Source: Costus lasius
Lineage: Eukaryota; Streptophyta; Magnoliopsida; Zingiberales; Costaceae
NCBI GenBank assembly: GCA_027563935.2
Contig: CM050453.2
Span: 64,464,018 to 64,528,017, forward strand
Direction: 5' to 3'
DNA length: 64,000 nucleotides
Under the pieces are notes generated by a model. That model was not told the DNA's origin and made no database searches. It saw only the letters and a program-made list of their open reading frames with translations. The translations under genes and the position numbers were made by a program. Of the stretch, positions 47,073 to 57,808 are shown one piece after another. The stretch's first letter is position 1, and every line of letters begins with the position of its first letter.

Positions 47073-50000
47073 CTAATGGTTGAGAAATCTCAAACCCATA
47101 TTATTACAGTGCTTCTCATGCTTCTGCTGCGCCAGAGGCTTAGTAAGCGGGTCTGCCAGATTGTCATCTGTATGAACCTTGCAGACTTTGATCTCGCCAC
47201 GATCAATGATCTCCCGGATCAAATGAAACCGTCTCTGTACGTGCTTGGACTTCTGATGCGACCGTGGTTCCTTTGCTTGTGCAATTGCTCCAGTGTTATC
47301 ACAAAAGATAACCAAAGGATCTGCACTCGAAGGAACAACACCAAGTTCCTGAACGAACTTACGAATCCACACTGCCTCCTTGGATGCTTCCGAGGCTGCA
47401 ACATACTCGGCTTCTGTTGTGGAATCAGCAGCTATTGACTGTTTGAAACTCTTCCACACCACCGCTCCTCCATTCAAGCTAAAAATATAGCCTGATTGCG
47501 ATTGGAAATCATCCTGGTCAGACTGGAACGAAGCGTCAGTATATCCTTCAATACTGAGTTCTTCCTGACCACCATATATCAAGAACATATCTTTGGTCCT
47601 CCGCAGATATTTTAAAATGTTCTTGACTGCAATCCAGTGCGCCAGACCTGGATTATCTTGGAACCGACTGGTCACGCTTAACCCGTAAGCGACGTCTGGG
47701 CGAGTACACAACATCGCATACATTATGGACCCAATAGCCGAAGCATAAGGCGTATTGTCCATTTCATCTTTCTCAGTCTGTGTTTCTGGACACTGACTCT
47801 TCGAAAGATTCAGACCATGTCTGACTGGAAGATATCCTCTTTTAGAATTCTCTAAATGGAATCTCTCCAGGACTTTATCGATGTAAGTACTCTGGCACAA
47901 CCCGAGAAGCCTCTTAGATCTATCCCTGTAGATCTTCACACCTAATACATAGGCTGCTTCTCCAAGATCTTTCATCTGGAAACATTTCCTTAGCCATGCC
48001 TTTACGGCATGCATTTCAGGAATGTCGTTTCCAATGATCAAGATATCATCGACGTAGAGGACTAGGAAAGTAATCACGCTCCCACTAAACCTCTTATATA
48101 CACACGGGTCATCTTCGTTCTTGATGAAACCAAATTCAGTGACTGATTCATCAAAACGAATATTCCAGCTTCTTGATGCTTGCTTAAGTCCATAAATGGA
48201 CTTCTTTAACTTGCATATTTTATGACGATCTGATGGATTAGTGAAACCCTCAGGTTGTGTCATATACACATCCTCATCCAGATTTCCATTCAGGAAAGCC
48301 GTTTTCACATCCATTTGCCAGATCTCATAATCGTAATATGCTGCTATCGCGAAAAGAATCCGAATAGACTTAAACATGGCTACAGGTGAGAAAGTTTCAT
48401 CATAATCTATCCCATAGATTTGTTTGAAACCTTTCGCAACTAGCCTACCTTTATAGGTAACCACATTACCATCCATGTCAATCTTCTTCTTGAAGATCCA
48501 TTTGCAGCCTATAGGGATTACTCCCGGAGGCGGATCAACCAAATCCCATACTTGGTTATCTGACATGGAGTCCATCTCGGCTCGCATAGCTTCAAGCCAT
48601 CTAGCTGACTGCGGTCCACTGACCGCATCCGCATAAGTGAGGGGTTCATCATTATCAATGATGTAGACTCCGTCATAGCGCTCAGGCTGTCGACGAATCC
48701 TTCCCGATCTTCGCGGTTCCCGTGATATCTGAGCCTCAGGTTGTTCAATAACCTGTTCTACTGGCTCAGGCTCATCCAAATTTGCTTGACTACTTTGTCC
48801 TTCCTCTGGATTCTCATCCAGCTTTATTTCTCTCCCACTGGCCTCTTGCAGAAGAAACTCCTTCTCAAGAAATATGGCCGTCCGAGCAACAAATACCTTG
48901 TTCTCTTTGGGATCGTAGAAATAATAACCCTTAGTTTCCTTAGGGTAACCGACAAAGATACATTTCTCAGATCTGCTCTCTAGTTTCCCAGAGGCGAGCT
49001 TTTTGACATAAGCCTCGCAGCCCCAGATCCTGATAAATGTCAAGCTCGGCTGTTTCCCATACCATAACTCATATGGCGTCTTTGAAACTGCCTTGGATGG
49101 CACTCGGTTTAGTACCTTTGCAGCTGTCTCCATTGCAAATCCCCAAAAGGAGTAAGGTAGAGTAGCCTGACTCATCATAGAACGAACCATATCAAGTAGG
49201 GTTCTGTTCCTCCTCTCGGACACACCATTCCATTGCGGTGTTCCTGGCGGAGTGAGCTGTGAGATAATCCCACACTCCTTCAGATAGTCAGTAAACGCAT
49301 GACTCAAGTATTCTCCACCTCGATCAGAACGAAGTGCCTTGATATTTCGGCCTAGCTGATTTTGTACTTCATTCTTGAACTCTTTGAACTTGTCAAAAGA
49401 TTCACTTTTATGTCTCATCAGATAGACATAACCATACCTACTGAAATCATCAGTAAAGGTAATGAAGTACTGATAGCCACCTCTGGCATGTTTACTAAAT
49501 GGCCCACACACATCACTGTGTATAAGGTCAAGTAAACCTGAAGCCCTTTGACCTTTGTGAGGAAAAGGTGACTTCGTCATTTTACCCATTAAACAAGCTT
49601 TGCATGTATCAATCCCCTCATAGGAGAATGATCCCAGCAGTCCATTATCATGCAACCGCTTAATGCGTTTCTCGTTAATATGGCCTAAACGACTATGCCA
49701 TAGCAAGGTGCTGTCATCAGCATACTTGGCTTTCTTAATATCAATATTGTGTATAGAACATTCCATGTCTAACATGAATAACCCATTGTTAATTGAACCA
49801 GTAGCATAAACAATATTATCAAGAGAAAGAACACACTTTGAAATATTGCATTCAAAGGAAAATCCCTTCCTGACAAGAGCAGGAATAGAGATAATATTCT
49901 TAGTAATGCTGGGAACAAAGTAACAACTGTTTAGTTCTAATACAAGCCCAGATGGCAAAGAGATGAAATAGTCTCCTACAGCAACAGCAGCAACCCGTGC

Positions 50001-50942
50001 CCCGTTTCCAACTCGTAGGTCCACCTCATGCTGTCCCACCTGTCTTCTTCTCTTGAGTTCCTGTACATTTGAACAAATGTGAACTCCACATGCAGTGTCC
50101 AACACCCATGAAATAGAAGAAGAAAACATGACCTCAGTCACATAAATACCTGAGCCAGAAGCGATGCTTCCCTTCTTGTCTCCTTGGAGTGCTTTACAGT
50201 CCTTTTTCCAGTGACCCAGCTGGCCACAGTGGAAACATCTGTATTCCTTCGACCGCTTGACCTTCTGTTTCAGAGCCTTGTTGTAGTTCTTGACTGGGGC
50301 TTTGCCCTTCTTCCCCTTCTTCTTGTTCCTAGAAGGAACCATTAAGACAGAGGTTGAAGGCTTTCCCTTCAGAGTCTCCTCAGTAGTCAAGAGCATATTC
50401 AGCAGCTCTGCCGGAGTACAATCGATTTTGTTCATATTAAAATTAATAATGAACGCATCGAAAGAGGGCGGGAGAGACTGTAGAATAATGTCTACAGCAA
50501 GCTCCTGATTGATGGTATGCCCCAGTTTCTCTAGAGCCTCCTTGTGCCCAATCATCTTGAGCACGTGAGCTCCCACTGGGCTCCCTTCAGCCAGTTTGCT
50601 CTGAAAGAAAAGCTTGGTCAAATTGTAGCGCTCAGTCCTCGCCTGTGCAGCATACAGCATCTTGAGGTTTGCTATAATTTCTATAGCAGACATATCCTCA
50701 TGCTGACGCTGCAGCGGTGGCGTCATAGACGCTAGCATCAGGCAAGCGACATCAATGCTATCATTGACATGCTTTTCATAGGCTTCCCGAACCGCCCTTG
50801 CGGCGTTCGGAGCGGGTTGAGGCGGTATCGCCATCTCGAGGACATACAGTTTTCTCTCTGCCTTAAGAACAATCTTAAGGTGTCCGTACCAGTCTGAGAA
50901 GTTCGGCCCAGCAAACTTCTCCCTTTCCAGTAGGGATCGCAC
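47073..50942 (-). CDS. Copy F gag-pol polyprotein, full frame but start codon lost
   Basis: The frame is open for 1290 codons from GTG 50942 to the stop at 47073. It has the zinc knuckle, DTACG protease, integrase triad, RT with YVDD and RNase H, with no stop or frameshift. The family ATG would lie at 50954-50952, but the sequence there is ATA (TAT on the plus strand, CAT expected). The first in-frame ATG is codon 41 of the normal protein (50834-50832, in VLEMAIPP), where copy A has Thr. Starting there would remove the first 40 gag residues, including the conserved NFSDW segment. The upstream LTR and primer site are damaged too, so a full RNA is unlikely from this locus. Confidence 0.92.
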   Translation of the reverse strand: MRSLLEREKFAGPNFSDWYGHLKIVLKAERKLYVLEMAIPPQPAPNAARAVREAYEKHVNDSIDVACLMLASMTPPLQRQHEDMSAIEIIANLKMLYAAQARTERYNLTKLFFQSKLAEGSPVGAHVLKMIGHKEALEKLGHTINQELAVDIILQSLPPSFDAFIINFNMNKIDCTPAELLNMLLTTEETLKGKPSTSVLMVPSRNKKKGKKGKAPVKNYNKALKQKVKRSKEYRCFHCGQLGHWKKDCKALQGDKKGSIASGSGIYVTEVMFSSSISWVLDTACGVHICSNVQELKRRRQVGQHEVDLRVGNGARVAAVAVGDYFISLPSGLVLELNSCYFVPSITKNIISIPALVRKGFSFECNISKCVLSLDNIVYATGSINNGLFMLDMECSIHNIDIKKAKYADDSTLLWHSRLGHINEKRIKRLHDNGLLGSFSYEGIDTCKACLMGKMTKSPFPHKGQRASGLLDLIHSDVCGPFSKHARGGYQYFITFTDDFSRYGYVYLMRHKSESFDKFKEFKNEVQNQLGRNIKALRSDRGGEYLSHAFTDYLKECGIISQLTPPGTPQWNGVSERRNRTLLDMVRSMMSQATLPYSFWGFAMETAAKVLNRVPSKAVSKTPYELWYGKQPSLTFIRIWGCEAYVKKLASGKLESRSEKCIFVGYPKETKGYYFYDPKENKVFVARTAIFLEKEFLLQEASGREIKLDENPEEGQSSQANLDEPEPVEQVIEQPEAQISREPRRSGRIRRQPERYDGVYIIDNDEPLTYADAVSGPQSARWLEAMRAEMDSMSDNQVWDLVDPPPGVIPIGCKWIFKKKIDMDGNVVTYKGRLVAKGFKQIYGIDYDETFSPVAMFKSIRILFAIAAYYDYEIWQMDVKTAFLNGNLDEDVYMTQPEGFTNPSDRHKICKLKKSIYGLKQASRSWNIRFDESVTEFGFIKNEDDPCVYKRFSGSVITFLVLYVDDILIIGNDIPEMHAVKAWLRKCFQMKDLGEAAYVLGVKIYRDRSKRLLGLCQSTYIDKVLERFHLENSKRGYLPVRHGLNLSKSQCPETQTEKDEMDNTPYASAIGSIMYAMLCTRPDVAYGLSVTSRFQDNPGLAHWIAVKNILKYLRRTKDMFLIYGGQEELSIEGYTDASFQSDQDDFQSQSGYIFSLNGGAVVWKSFKQSIAADSTTEAEYVAASEASKEAVWIRKFVQELGVVPSSADPLVIFCDNTGAIAQAKEPRSHQKSKHVQRRFHLIREIIDRGEIKVCKVHTDDNLADPLTKPLAQQKHEKHCNNMGLRFLNH

Positions 50943-50954
50943 ATTGAAGTTTAT

Positions 50955-52557
50955 GGTGTTCGTTGCTGCAGGAATCTACAACAATGCAAGAACAGTAAGG
51001 TCAGTATCAATGTTCAGAATCAATCCAGGACTTAAGAAAGATTCTTTTCTCACTATTTTATCTGGCTGAAAAATCCAGCAAAAACAACCCGAAAGAGTAG
51101 AACTCTTTTAGTGAGATGGGATCCAGATTTCATACTTGGTCTCCGCGTCCCGCTCAGGCGAGATAAGATGCACAGAGAGTACAAGCACTAATCTCTGGTA
51201 GGCTGTCCCAGCCAATCGCCAACCCGTGCGATTCCCCTTCATCTGGGCAATCCAGCAGACTGTGCCAACTGAGTTGGTACAACACAGTCTCTGATTCCAC
51301 AGATGGCTGCCTCCATGCGCTACCATATGCGCCACATATGTAGCCTACATGGTCAAGCTGACCCGACCTACTCCCTGGACCACCACGTGCTATGCTGAGC
51401 AACGAGAAGCGATAAATCCCTTCTCTGTAACACGCAGGTGTAATCCAGCACCGTCTGAAGATAGATGGACGTGCCCACTGAGTGGGTACAACACGGCTCC
51501 AACGATAGTCAGAACAGTGAGGTTTCGCGTCAGAAGGCTTACGAGCTTGATATTTTAGCGTTGGATTTTAACGGTCTTTTATCTTCTTCACTATCATGCA
51601 ATTCCTATGGTGATAGCAGAAGAAAAATTAATCATGCTGTTCTACTTATATAAACAATAAAAGAAAGCATGGATCTTATGTGGTAAAAGCCCATAGCCTA
51701 AGTAAGACCTTAAATAACTTAAGTCTTCACTTGCTTTTCTTCATGGGACTTTTGCTGCTTATCTAGCCCAACCCAGGGCCCAAGCGCCATCTGCAGCTCA
51801 GGTGCGCCTACCAGGGAAAATGCGCCTGGTCCTAGAGTCGAACCCTGGACCTCCCACCTGGTCTAGCCTCTGCTGCATGCGCCTCTGCCAAGTGTGCTCT
51901 GTGCTCTTGTCTGATTAACTTACAAATTAATCTATCTAGACAAGATTGACACGCAGGTCAAATACACTTTATAAATTAAATACAATGTGATACGCAGATC
52001 ACAATAATTAATTTACAACTTTAATACAGGCACGCAGGCCCCAGCACAGCACACATTTAACATGGGCAGCCCACATAAGAATAAATAAACATACATATGG
52101 CATCAATCAACATGCGATCCAACCATGAAAATAAAATTTTTTGAAAAACCCCATTGGCATCAATTTTATTTTCCTTATATGCCCTTACTACCTTACAATG
52201 GTCCATTACTAGGGATCCACTCATCATTTCTAGTTAGATCCACTGCCCTTACATGCACCAAGTCCTAACTGACTTGAGTCGACCAAATGGTCAACTATGC
52301 ATGCGCGAGGGCTGAACGACCACAATGAGGTCTGGCAAGCGGGTGTGACCCCGGGCCTAACTCATGTGCGTTCATGGTTGTCTCAATCAGACATCGCTAC
52401 ACGCCTGTCTGCAGTCGACCTATAGCCACCTCGTGCTTGCGCACAGGTGCTATCTGGTCAACCCATCTAGGCTGTCAGATGGTCTGATCAGACTGTGTGG
52501 ATCTATCCTAGATGATGACTTCAACCCTAATAACCCGTCTAAGGGTTTACAGTAAGG
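50955..52557 (-). other. Copy F untranslated leader, 5' end deleted
   Basis: Same content as the leaders of A, B and E on the minus strand. Palindromes lie at 51265-51277 and 51474-51486. The acceptor-like CTACAACAATGC (plus strand) is near 50985, and the donor-like site reads CTTAC at about 51539. At 52557 it ends about 250 bp short of the primer site, against partial LTR sequence. Confidence 0.8.
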
Positions 52558-53777
52558 CCTTAGAAACCACAATTCGCTCACACGTTCACGCCATCTCCTT
52601 TTGAACCATGCGCTCATATAATGAGCCGGTTCAATTTGGTTCGGTTTAAGAACCAATCAAGCCAAGCGATCCAGTCTAGATCTTAATTAAACCCTAAGGC
52701 TCCAGATCTAACCGTTCATCTCTTGATGCTCCTGATCTCACCGATCTAGCATCCAATCTCTCAATCGAAGCTTACCGATCTCAAGCCCTAATCAATCAAA
52801 CATGATCAGACCAGATCTCACTTACAATCAGAGATTAAATCCCTTTAAACTGAACCCAAATAATTCAGTCCACACGATCTGACTTAAGTAAGCCATATCA
52901 TCAATTTGTGCGACCCTAAGGGTTTCCTTTAAACGTCGGTAACGATAACTCACGTTATCACGATCAGTGAGGGGTATCTAGCAACACATCACTGTCTCCC
53001 GATATAAAGGAAAGAGTCTTCCAAGACTACACCCAAACCACAGCACAAGTGTGAATCCAATTCACAAGGCATACATGCTTCCTTTGCCACTGGATGTTCT
53101 TATTGGACAAGCGTGTCAAGCTTGTAGCTCCAATATGATGAGCATGATTAGATCAGATGAACATAGTCATCTGGGTATGGCCATACACTTTCTCAATCAT
53201 CTCATCCAGGGGGGCCCCTTTAGAACATCACACTCCACTTAAGGAGACGGCAATCCTATATCTATCACTAGTGCCCTAACCTGATTCAAGCTCACCATCC
53301 AAGATAGTCTATAATCATTATGTTTCAAATGATATTGAACTACCTCAAAACAATGACAATCATCATTTAGAAAACACAAGTGATCTCAAGTCAGAGGAAA
53401 TGTGCCACTTGTCGCATTCAAGGATTATTCATATTGTGACAAGCAATTGAATATCCTAGTAGGGTCTGTCCAGTACATCCAATGTACCCATGAGTCTACA
53501 TCTTATTCCACGCTCGAAGCATCCTATAAGATTAGAACACATATTAGTCTCAATCATATCAAGGCTGTCTCATGTTCACCAAGATATCTTGACTAAGGAC
53601 ATAACTGCATGTCAGCCTAGCTGAACAGCTTTGAGACATTATTCAGAAGTACACTTATTGCAGCAGACAATGCAACAAACTGAATAACAACCATGCCTTT
53701 ATAAACATAAGAGTTTATACATGATACTGATACATTCCCAAGGCCTCAAACATTAGCCTTAAGGGCATACCCCAACA
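52558..53777 (-). repeat. Upstream LTR of copy F, truncated
   Basis: About 1220 bp of LTR lacking roughly its last 470 bp (element orientation), joined directly to the leader. It is almost identical to the matching part of the F 3' LTR; differences include TCTAGTAC/TCCAGTAC and GGCCAAAC/GGCCATAC. The junction shows only the short shared word TAGAAACC, in line with end joining. Confidence 0.88.
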
Positions 53778-54160
53778 ATCTCCCACTTGCACTTAATCTA
53801 ATGGTTGAGAAATCTCAAACCCATATTATTACAGTGCTTCTCATGCTTCTGCTGCGCCAGAGGCTTAGTAAGCGGGTCTGCCAGATTGTCATCTGTATGA
53901 ACCTTGCAGACTTTGATCTCGCCACGATCAATGATCTCCCGGATCAAATGAAACCGTCTCTGTATGTGCTTGGACTTCTGGTGCGACCGTGGTTCCTTTG
54001 CTTGTGCAATTGCTCCAGTGTTATCACAAAAGATAACCAAAGGATCTGCACTCGAAGGAACAACACCAAGTTCCTGAACGAACTTACGAATCCACACTGC
54101 CTCCTTGGATGCTTCCGAGGCTGCAACATACTCGGCTTCTGTTGTGGAATCAGCAACTAT
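53778..54160 (-). pseudogene. F2: minus-strand RNase H end of a further Copia-1 copy
   Basis: Polypurine tract and last 120 or so codons of pol on the minus strand (ADSTTEAEYVAAS to GLRFLNH). It differs from copy F (47053-47436) at only a few bases. It breaks off at 54160 within the codons before ADSTTEA, where filler DNA begins. With the LTR at 52558-53777 it forms the left arm of an inverted repeat. Confidence 0.9.
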
Positions 54161-54190
54161 AGATTTAATCATGGCAACTGGCAAGATATC
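54161..54190. other. 30-bp filler at a head-to-head junction
   Basis: The bases between the minus-strand RNase H end and the plus-strand integrase match neither side. On the minus strand they read LPVAMIKS, very like SPVAMFKSI in the Copia-1 RT, with about 4 mismatches in 23 nt. They may be a scrap of a related copia RT copied during end joining. Confidence 0.7.
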
Positions 54191-56782
54191 ATTAAGCGGT
54201 TGCATGATAATGGACTGCTGGGATCATTCTCCTATGAGGAGATTGATACATGCAAAGCTTGTTTAATGGGTAAAATGACGAAGTCACCTTTTCCTCACAA
54301 AGGTCAAAGGGCTTCAGGTTTGCTTGACCTTATACACAGTGATGTGTGTGGGCCATTTAGTAAACATGCCAGAGGTGGCTATCAATACTTCATCACATTT
54401 ACTGATGATTTCAGTAGATATGGTTATGTCTATTTGATGAGACATAAAAGTGAATCTTTTGACAAGTTCAAAGAGTTCAAGAACGAAGTACAAAATCAGC
54501 TAGGCCGAAATATCAAGGCACTTCGTTCTGATCGAGGTGGAGAATACCTAAGTCGAGAATTTAATGACTATCTAAAGGAGTGTGGGATTATCTCACAGCT
54601 CACTCCGCCAGGAACACCGCAATGGAATGGTGTGTCCGAGAGGAGGAACAGAACCCTACTTGATATGGTTTGTTCCATGATGAGTCAGGCTACTCTTCCT
54701 TACTCCTTTTGGGGATTTGCACGGAAAACAGCTGCAAAGGTACTAAACCGAGTGCCATCCAAGGCAGTTTCAAAGACCCCATATGAATTATGGTGTGGGA
54801 AACAGCCGAGCTTGACATTTATCAGGATCTGGGGCTGCGAGGCTTATGTTAAAAAGCTCGCCTCTGGGAAACTAGAGAGCAGATTTGACAAATGTATCTT
54901 TGTCGGTTACCCTAAGGAAACTAAGGGTTATTATTTCTACGATCCCAAAGAGAACAAGGTATTTGTTGCTCGGACGGCCATATTTCTTGAGAGGGAGTTT
55001 CTTCTCCAAGAGGCCAGTGGGAGAGAAATAAAGTTGGATGAGAATCCAGAGGAAGGACAAAGTGCTCAAGCACAGTTGGATGAGCCTGAGCCGGTAGAAC
55101 AGGTTATTGAACAACCTGAGGCTCAGATATCACGGGAACCGCGAAGATCGGGAAGGATCCGTCGACAGCCTGAGCGCTATGACGGAGTCTACATCATTGA
55201 TAATGATGAACCCCTCACTTATGCGGATGCGGTCAGTGGACCGGAGTCAGCGAGATGGCTTGAAGCTATGCGAGCCGAGATGGACTCCATGTCAGATAAC
55301 CAAGTTTGGGATTTGGTTGATCCGCCTCCGGGAGTAATCCCTATAGGCTGTAAATGGATCTTCAAGAAGAAGATTGACATGGATGGTAACGTGGTTACCT
55401 ATAAAGGTAGGCTAGTTGCGAAAGGTTTCAAACAAATCTACGGGATAGATTATGATGAAACTTTCTCTCCTGTAGCCATGTTTAAGTCTATTCGGATTCT
55501 TTTCGCGATAGCAGCATATTACGATTATGAGATCTGGCAGATGGATGTGAAGACAGCTTTCCTGAATGGAAATCTGGATGAGGATGTGTATATGACACAA
55601 CCAGAAGGTTTCACTAATCCATCAGATCGTCATAAAATATGCAAATTAAAGAAGTCTATTTATGGACTTAAACAAGCATCAAGAAGCTGGAATATTCGTT
55701 TTGATGAATCAATCAGTGAATTTGGTTTCATCAAGAACGAGGATGACCCGTGTGTATATAAGAGGTTTAGTGGGAGCGTAATTACTTTCCTAGTCCTCTA
55801 CGTCGATGATATCTTGATCATTGGAAATGACATTCCTGAAATGCATGCCGTTAAGGCATGGCTAAGGAAATGTTTCCAGATGAAAGATTTAGGAGAAGCA
55901 GCCTATGTATTAGGTGTGAAGATCTACAGGGATAGATCTAAGAGGCTTCTCGGGCTGTGCCAGAGTACTTACATCGATAAAGTCCTGGAAAGATTTCATT
56001 TAGAGAATTCTAAAAGAGGATATCTTCCAGTCAGACATGGTCTGAATCTTTCGAAGAGTCAGTGTCCACAAACACAGACTGAGAAAGATGAAATGGACAA
56101 TACGCCTTATGCTTCGGCTATTGGGTCCATAATGTATGCGATGTTGTGTACTCGCCCTGACGTCGCTTACGGGTTAAGCGTGACCAGTCGGTTCCAAAGT
56201 AATCCAGGTATGGCGCACTGGATTGCAGTCAAGAACATTTTAAAATATATGCGGAGGACCAAAGATATGTTCTTGATATATGGTGGTCAGGAAGAACTCA
56301 GTATAGAAGGATATACTGACGCTTCGTTCTAGTCGGACCAGGATGATTTCCGATCGCAATCAGGCTATGTTTTTAGCTTGAATGGTGGAGCAGTGGTGTG
56401 GAAGAGTTTCAAACAGTCAACTGTTGCTGATTCCACAACAGAAGCCGAGTATGTTGCAGCCTCGGAAGCATCCAAGGAGGCAGTGTGGATTCGTAAGTTC
56501 GTGAGAGAACTTGGTGTCGTTCCTTCGAGTGCAGATCCTTTGGTTATCTTCTGTGATAACACTGGAGCAATAGCACAAGCAAAGGAACCACGGTCGCACC
56601 AGAAGTCCAAGCACATACAGAGACGGTTTCATTTGATCAGGGAGATCATTGATCGTGGCGAGATCAAAGTGTGCAAGGTTCATACAGATGACAATCTGGC
56701 AGACCCGCTTACCAAGCCTGTGGCGCAGCAGAAGCATGAGAAGCACTGTAATAATATGGGTTTGAGATTTCTCAACCATTAG
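54191..56782 (+). pseudogene. H: Copia-1 pol, 5'-truncated, plus strand
   Basis: Starts inside the integrase zinc finger (IKRLHDNGLLGSF). It covers the HHCC cysteines (CKACLMGKM), the DDE core, RT with YVDD and RNase H to GLRFLNH. Gag, protease and the two finger histidines are absent. One stop, TAG at 56330-56332, replaces CAG in TDASFQSD of RNase H. Otherwise the frame is open. An apparent 843-codon frame from ATG 53801 is an artefact: its first 120 or so codons are antisense RNase H of F2. No functional product is expected. Confidence 0.92.
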
Positions 56783-56802
56783 ATTAAGTGCAAGTGGGAG
56801 AT

Positions 56803-57808
56803 TGTTGGGGTATGCCCTTAAGGCTAATGTTTGAGGCCTTGGGATTGTAAAAGTATCATGTAATAAACTCTTGTGTTTATAAAGGCATGGTTATTATTCA
56901 GTTTGTTACCTTGTCTGCAGTAATAAGTGTACTTCTGAATAATGTCTCAATGCTGTTCAGCTAGGCTGACATGCAGTAAAGTCCTTAGTCGATATATCTT
57001 GGTGAACATGAGACAGCCTTGATATGGTTAAGACTAATATGTGTTCTAATCTTATAGGATGCTTCGAGCATGGAATAAGATGTAGACTCATGGGTGCATT
57101 GGATGTACTAGACAGACCCTACTAGGATATTCAATTGCTTGTCACAATGTGAATAATCCTTGAATGTAACAAGTGGCACATTTCCTCTGACTTGAGATCA
57201 CTTGTGTTTTCTAAATGATGATTGTCATTGTTTTGAGGTAGTTCAATATCATTTGAAACATAATGATTATAGACTATCTTGGATAATGAGCTTGAGTCAG
57301 GTTAGGGCACTAGTGATAGATAAAGGATTGCCGTCTCCTTGTTTAAGGAGTGTGATGATCTAAAGGGGCCCCTGGATGAGATGATTGAGAGAGTGTATGG
57401 CCATACCCAGGTGACTATGTTCATCTGATCTAATCATGCTCATCATATTGGAGTTACAAGCTTGACACGCTTGTCCAATAAGAACATCCAGTGGCAAAAG
57501 AAATATGCATGCCTTGTGAGTTGATTCACACTTGTGCTGTGGTTTGGGTGTAGTCTTGGAAGACTCCTTTCTTTCTATCGGGAGACAGTGATGTGTTGCT
57601 AGATACCTCTCACTGATCGTGATGACGTAAGTTATCGTTACCGACATTGAAGGAAACCCTCAGGGTCGCACAATTTGATGATATGGCTTACTTAAGTCAG
57701 ATCGAGTGGACTGAATTATTTGGGTTCAGTTTAAAGGGATTTAATCTCTGATTGTAAGTGAGATCTAGTCTGATCATGTTTGATTGATTAGGGCTTCAGA
57801 TCGGTAAG
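56803..57808 (+). repeat. 3' LTR of H, interrupted by Gypsy-3
   Basis: 1006 bp of Copia-1 LTR from TGTTGGGG. Gypsy-3 begins at 57809, so the rest may continue beyond the window. It is the right arm of the inverted repeat with 52558-53777. Confidence 0.92.

Larger units (their letters stand above)
45371..53777 (-). mobile_element. Copia-1 copy F (minus), upstream LTR damaged
   Basis: On the minus strand: part of an upstream LTR (53777 to 52558), leader, gag-pol, polypurine tract and a full 3' LTR (47052 to 45371). It starts at AGGGT in the pol of copy C. About 0.7 kb, covering the end of the upstream LTR, the primer site and the first leader bases, is deleted at 52557/52558. Beyond the upstream LTR the sequence is not a flank but another element's pol end, so the unit was part of a tandem LTR-internal-LTR-internal arrangement or a rearranged locus. 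Confidence 0.88.
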
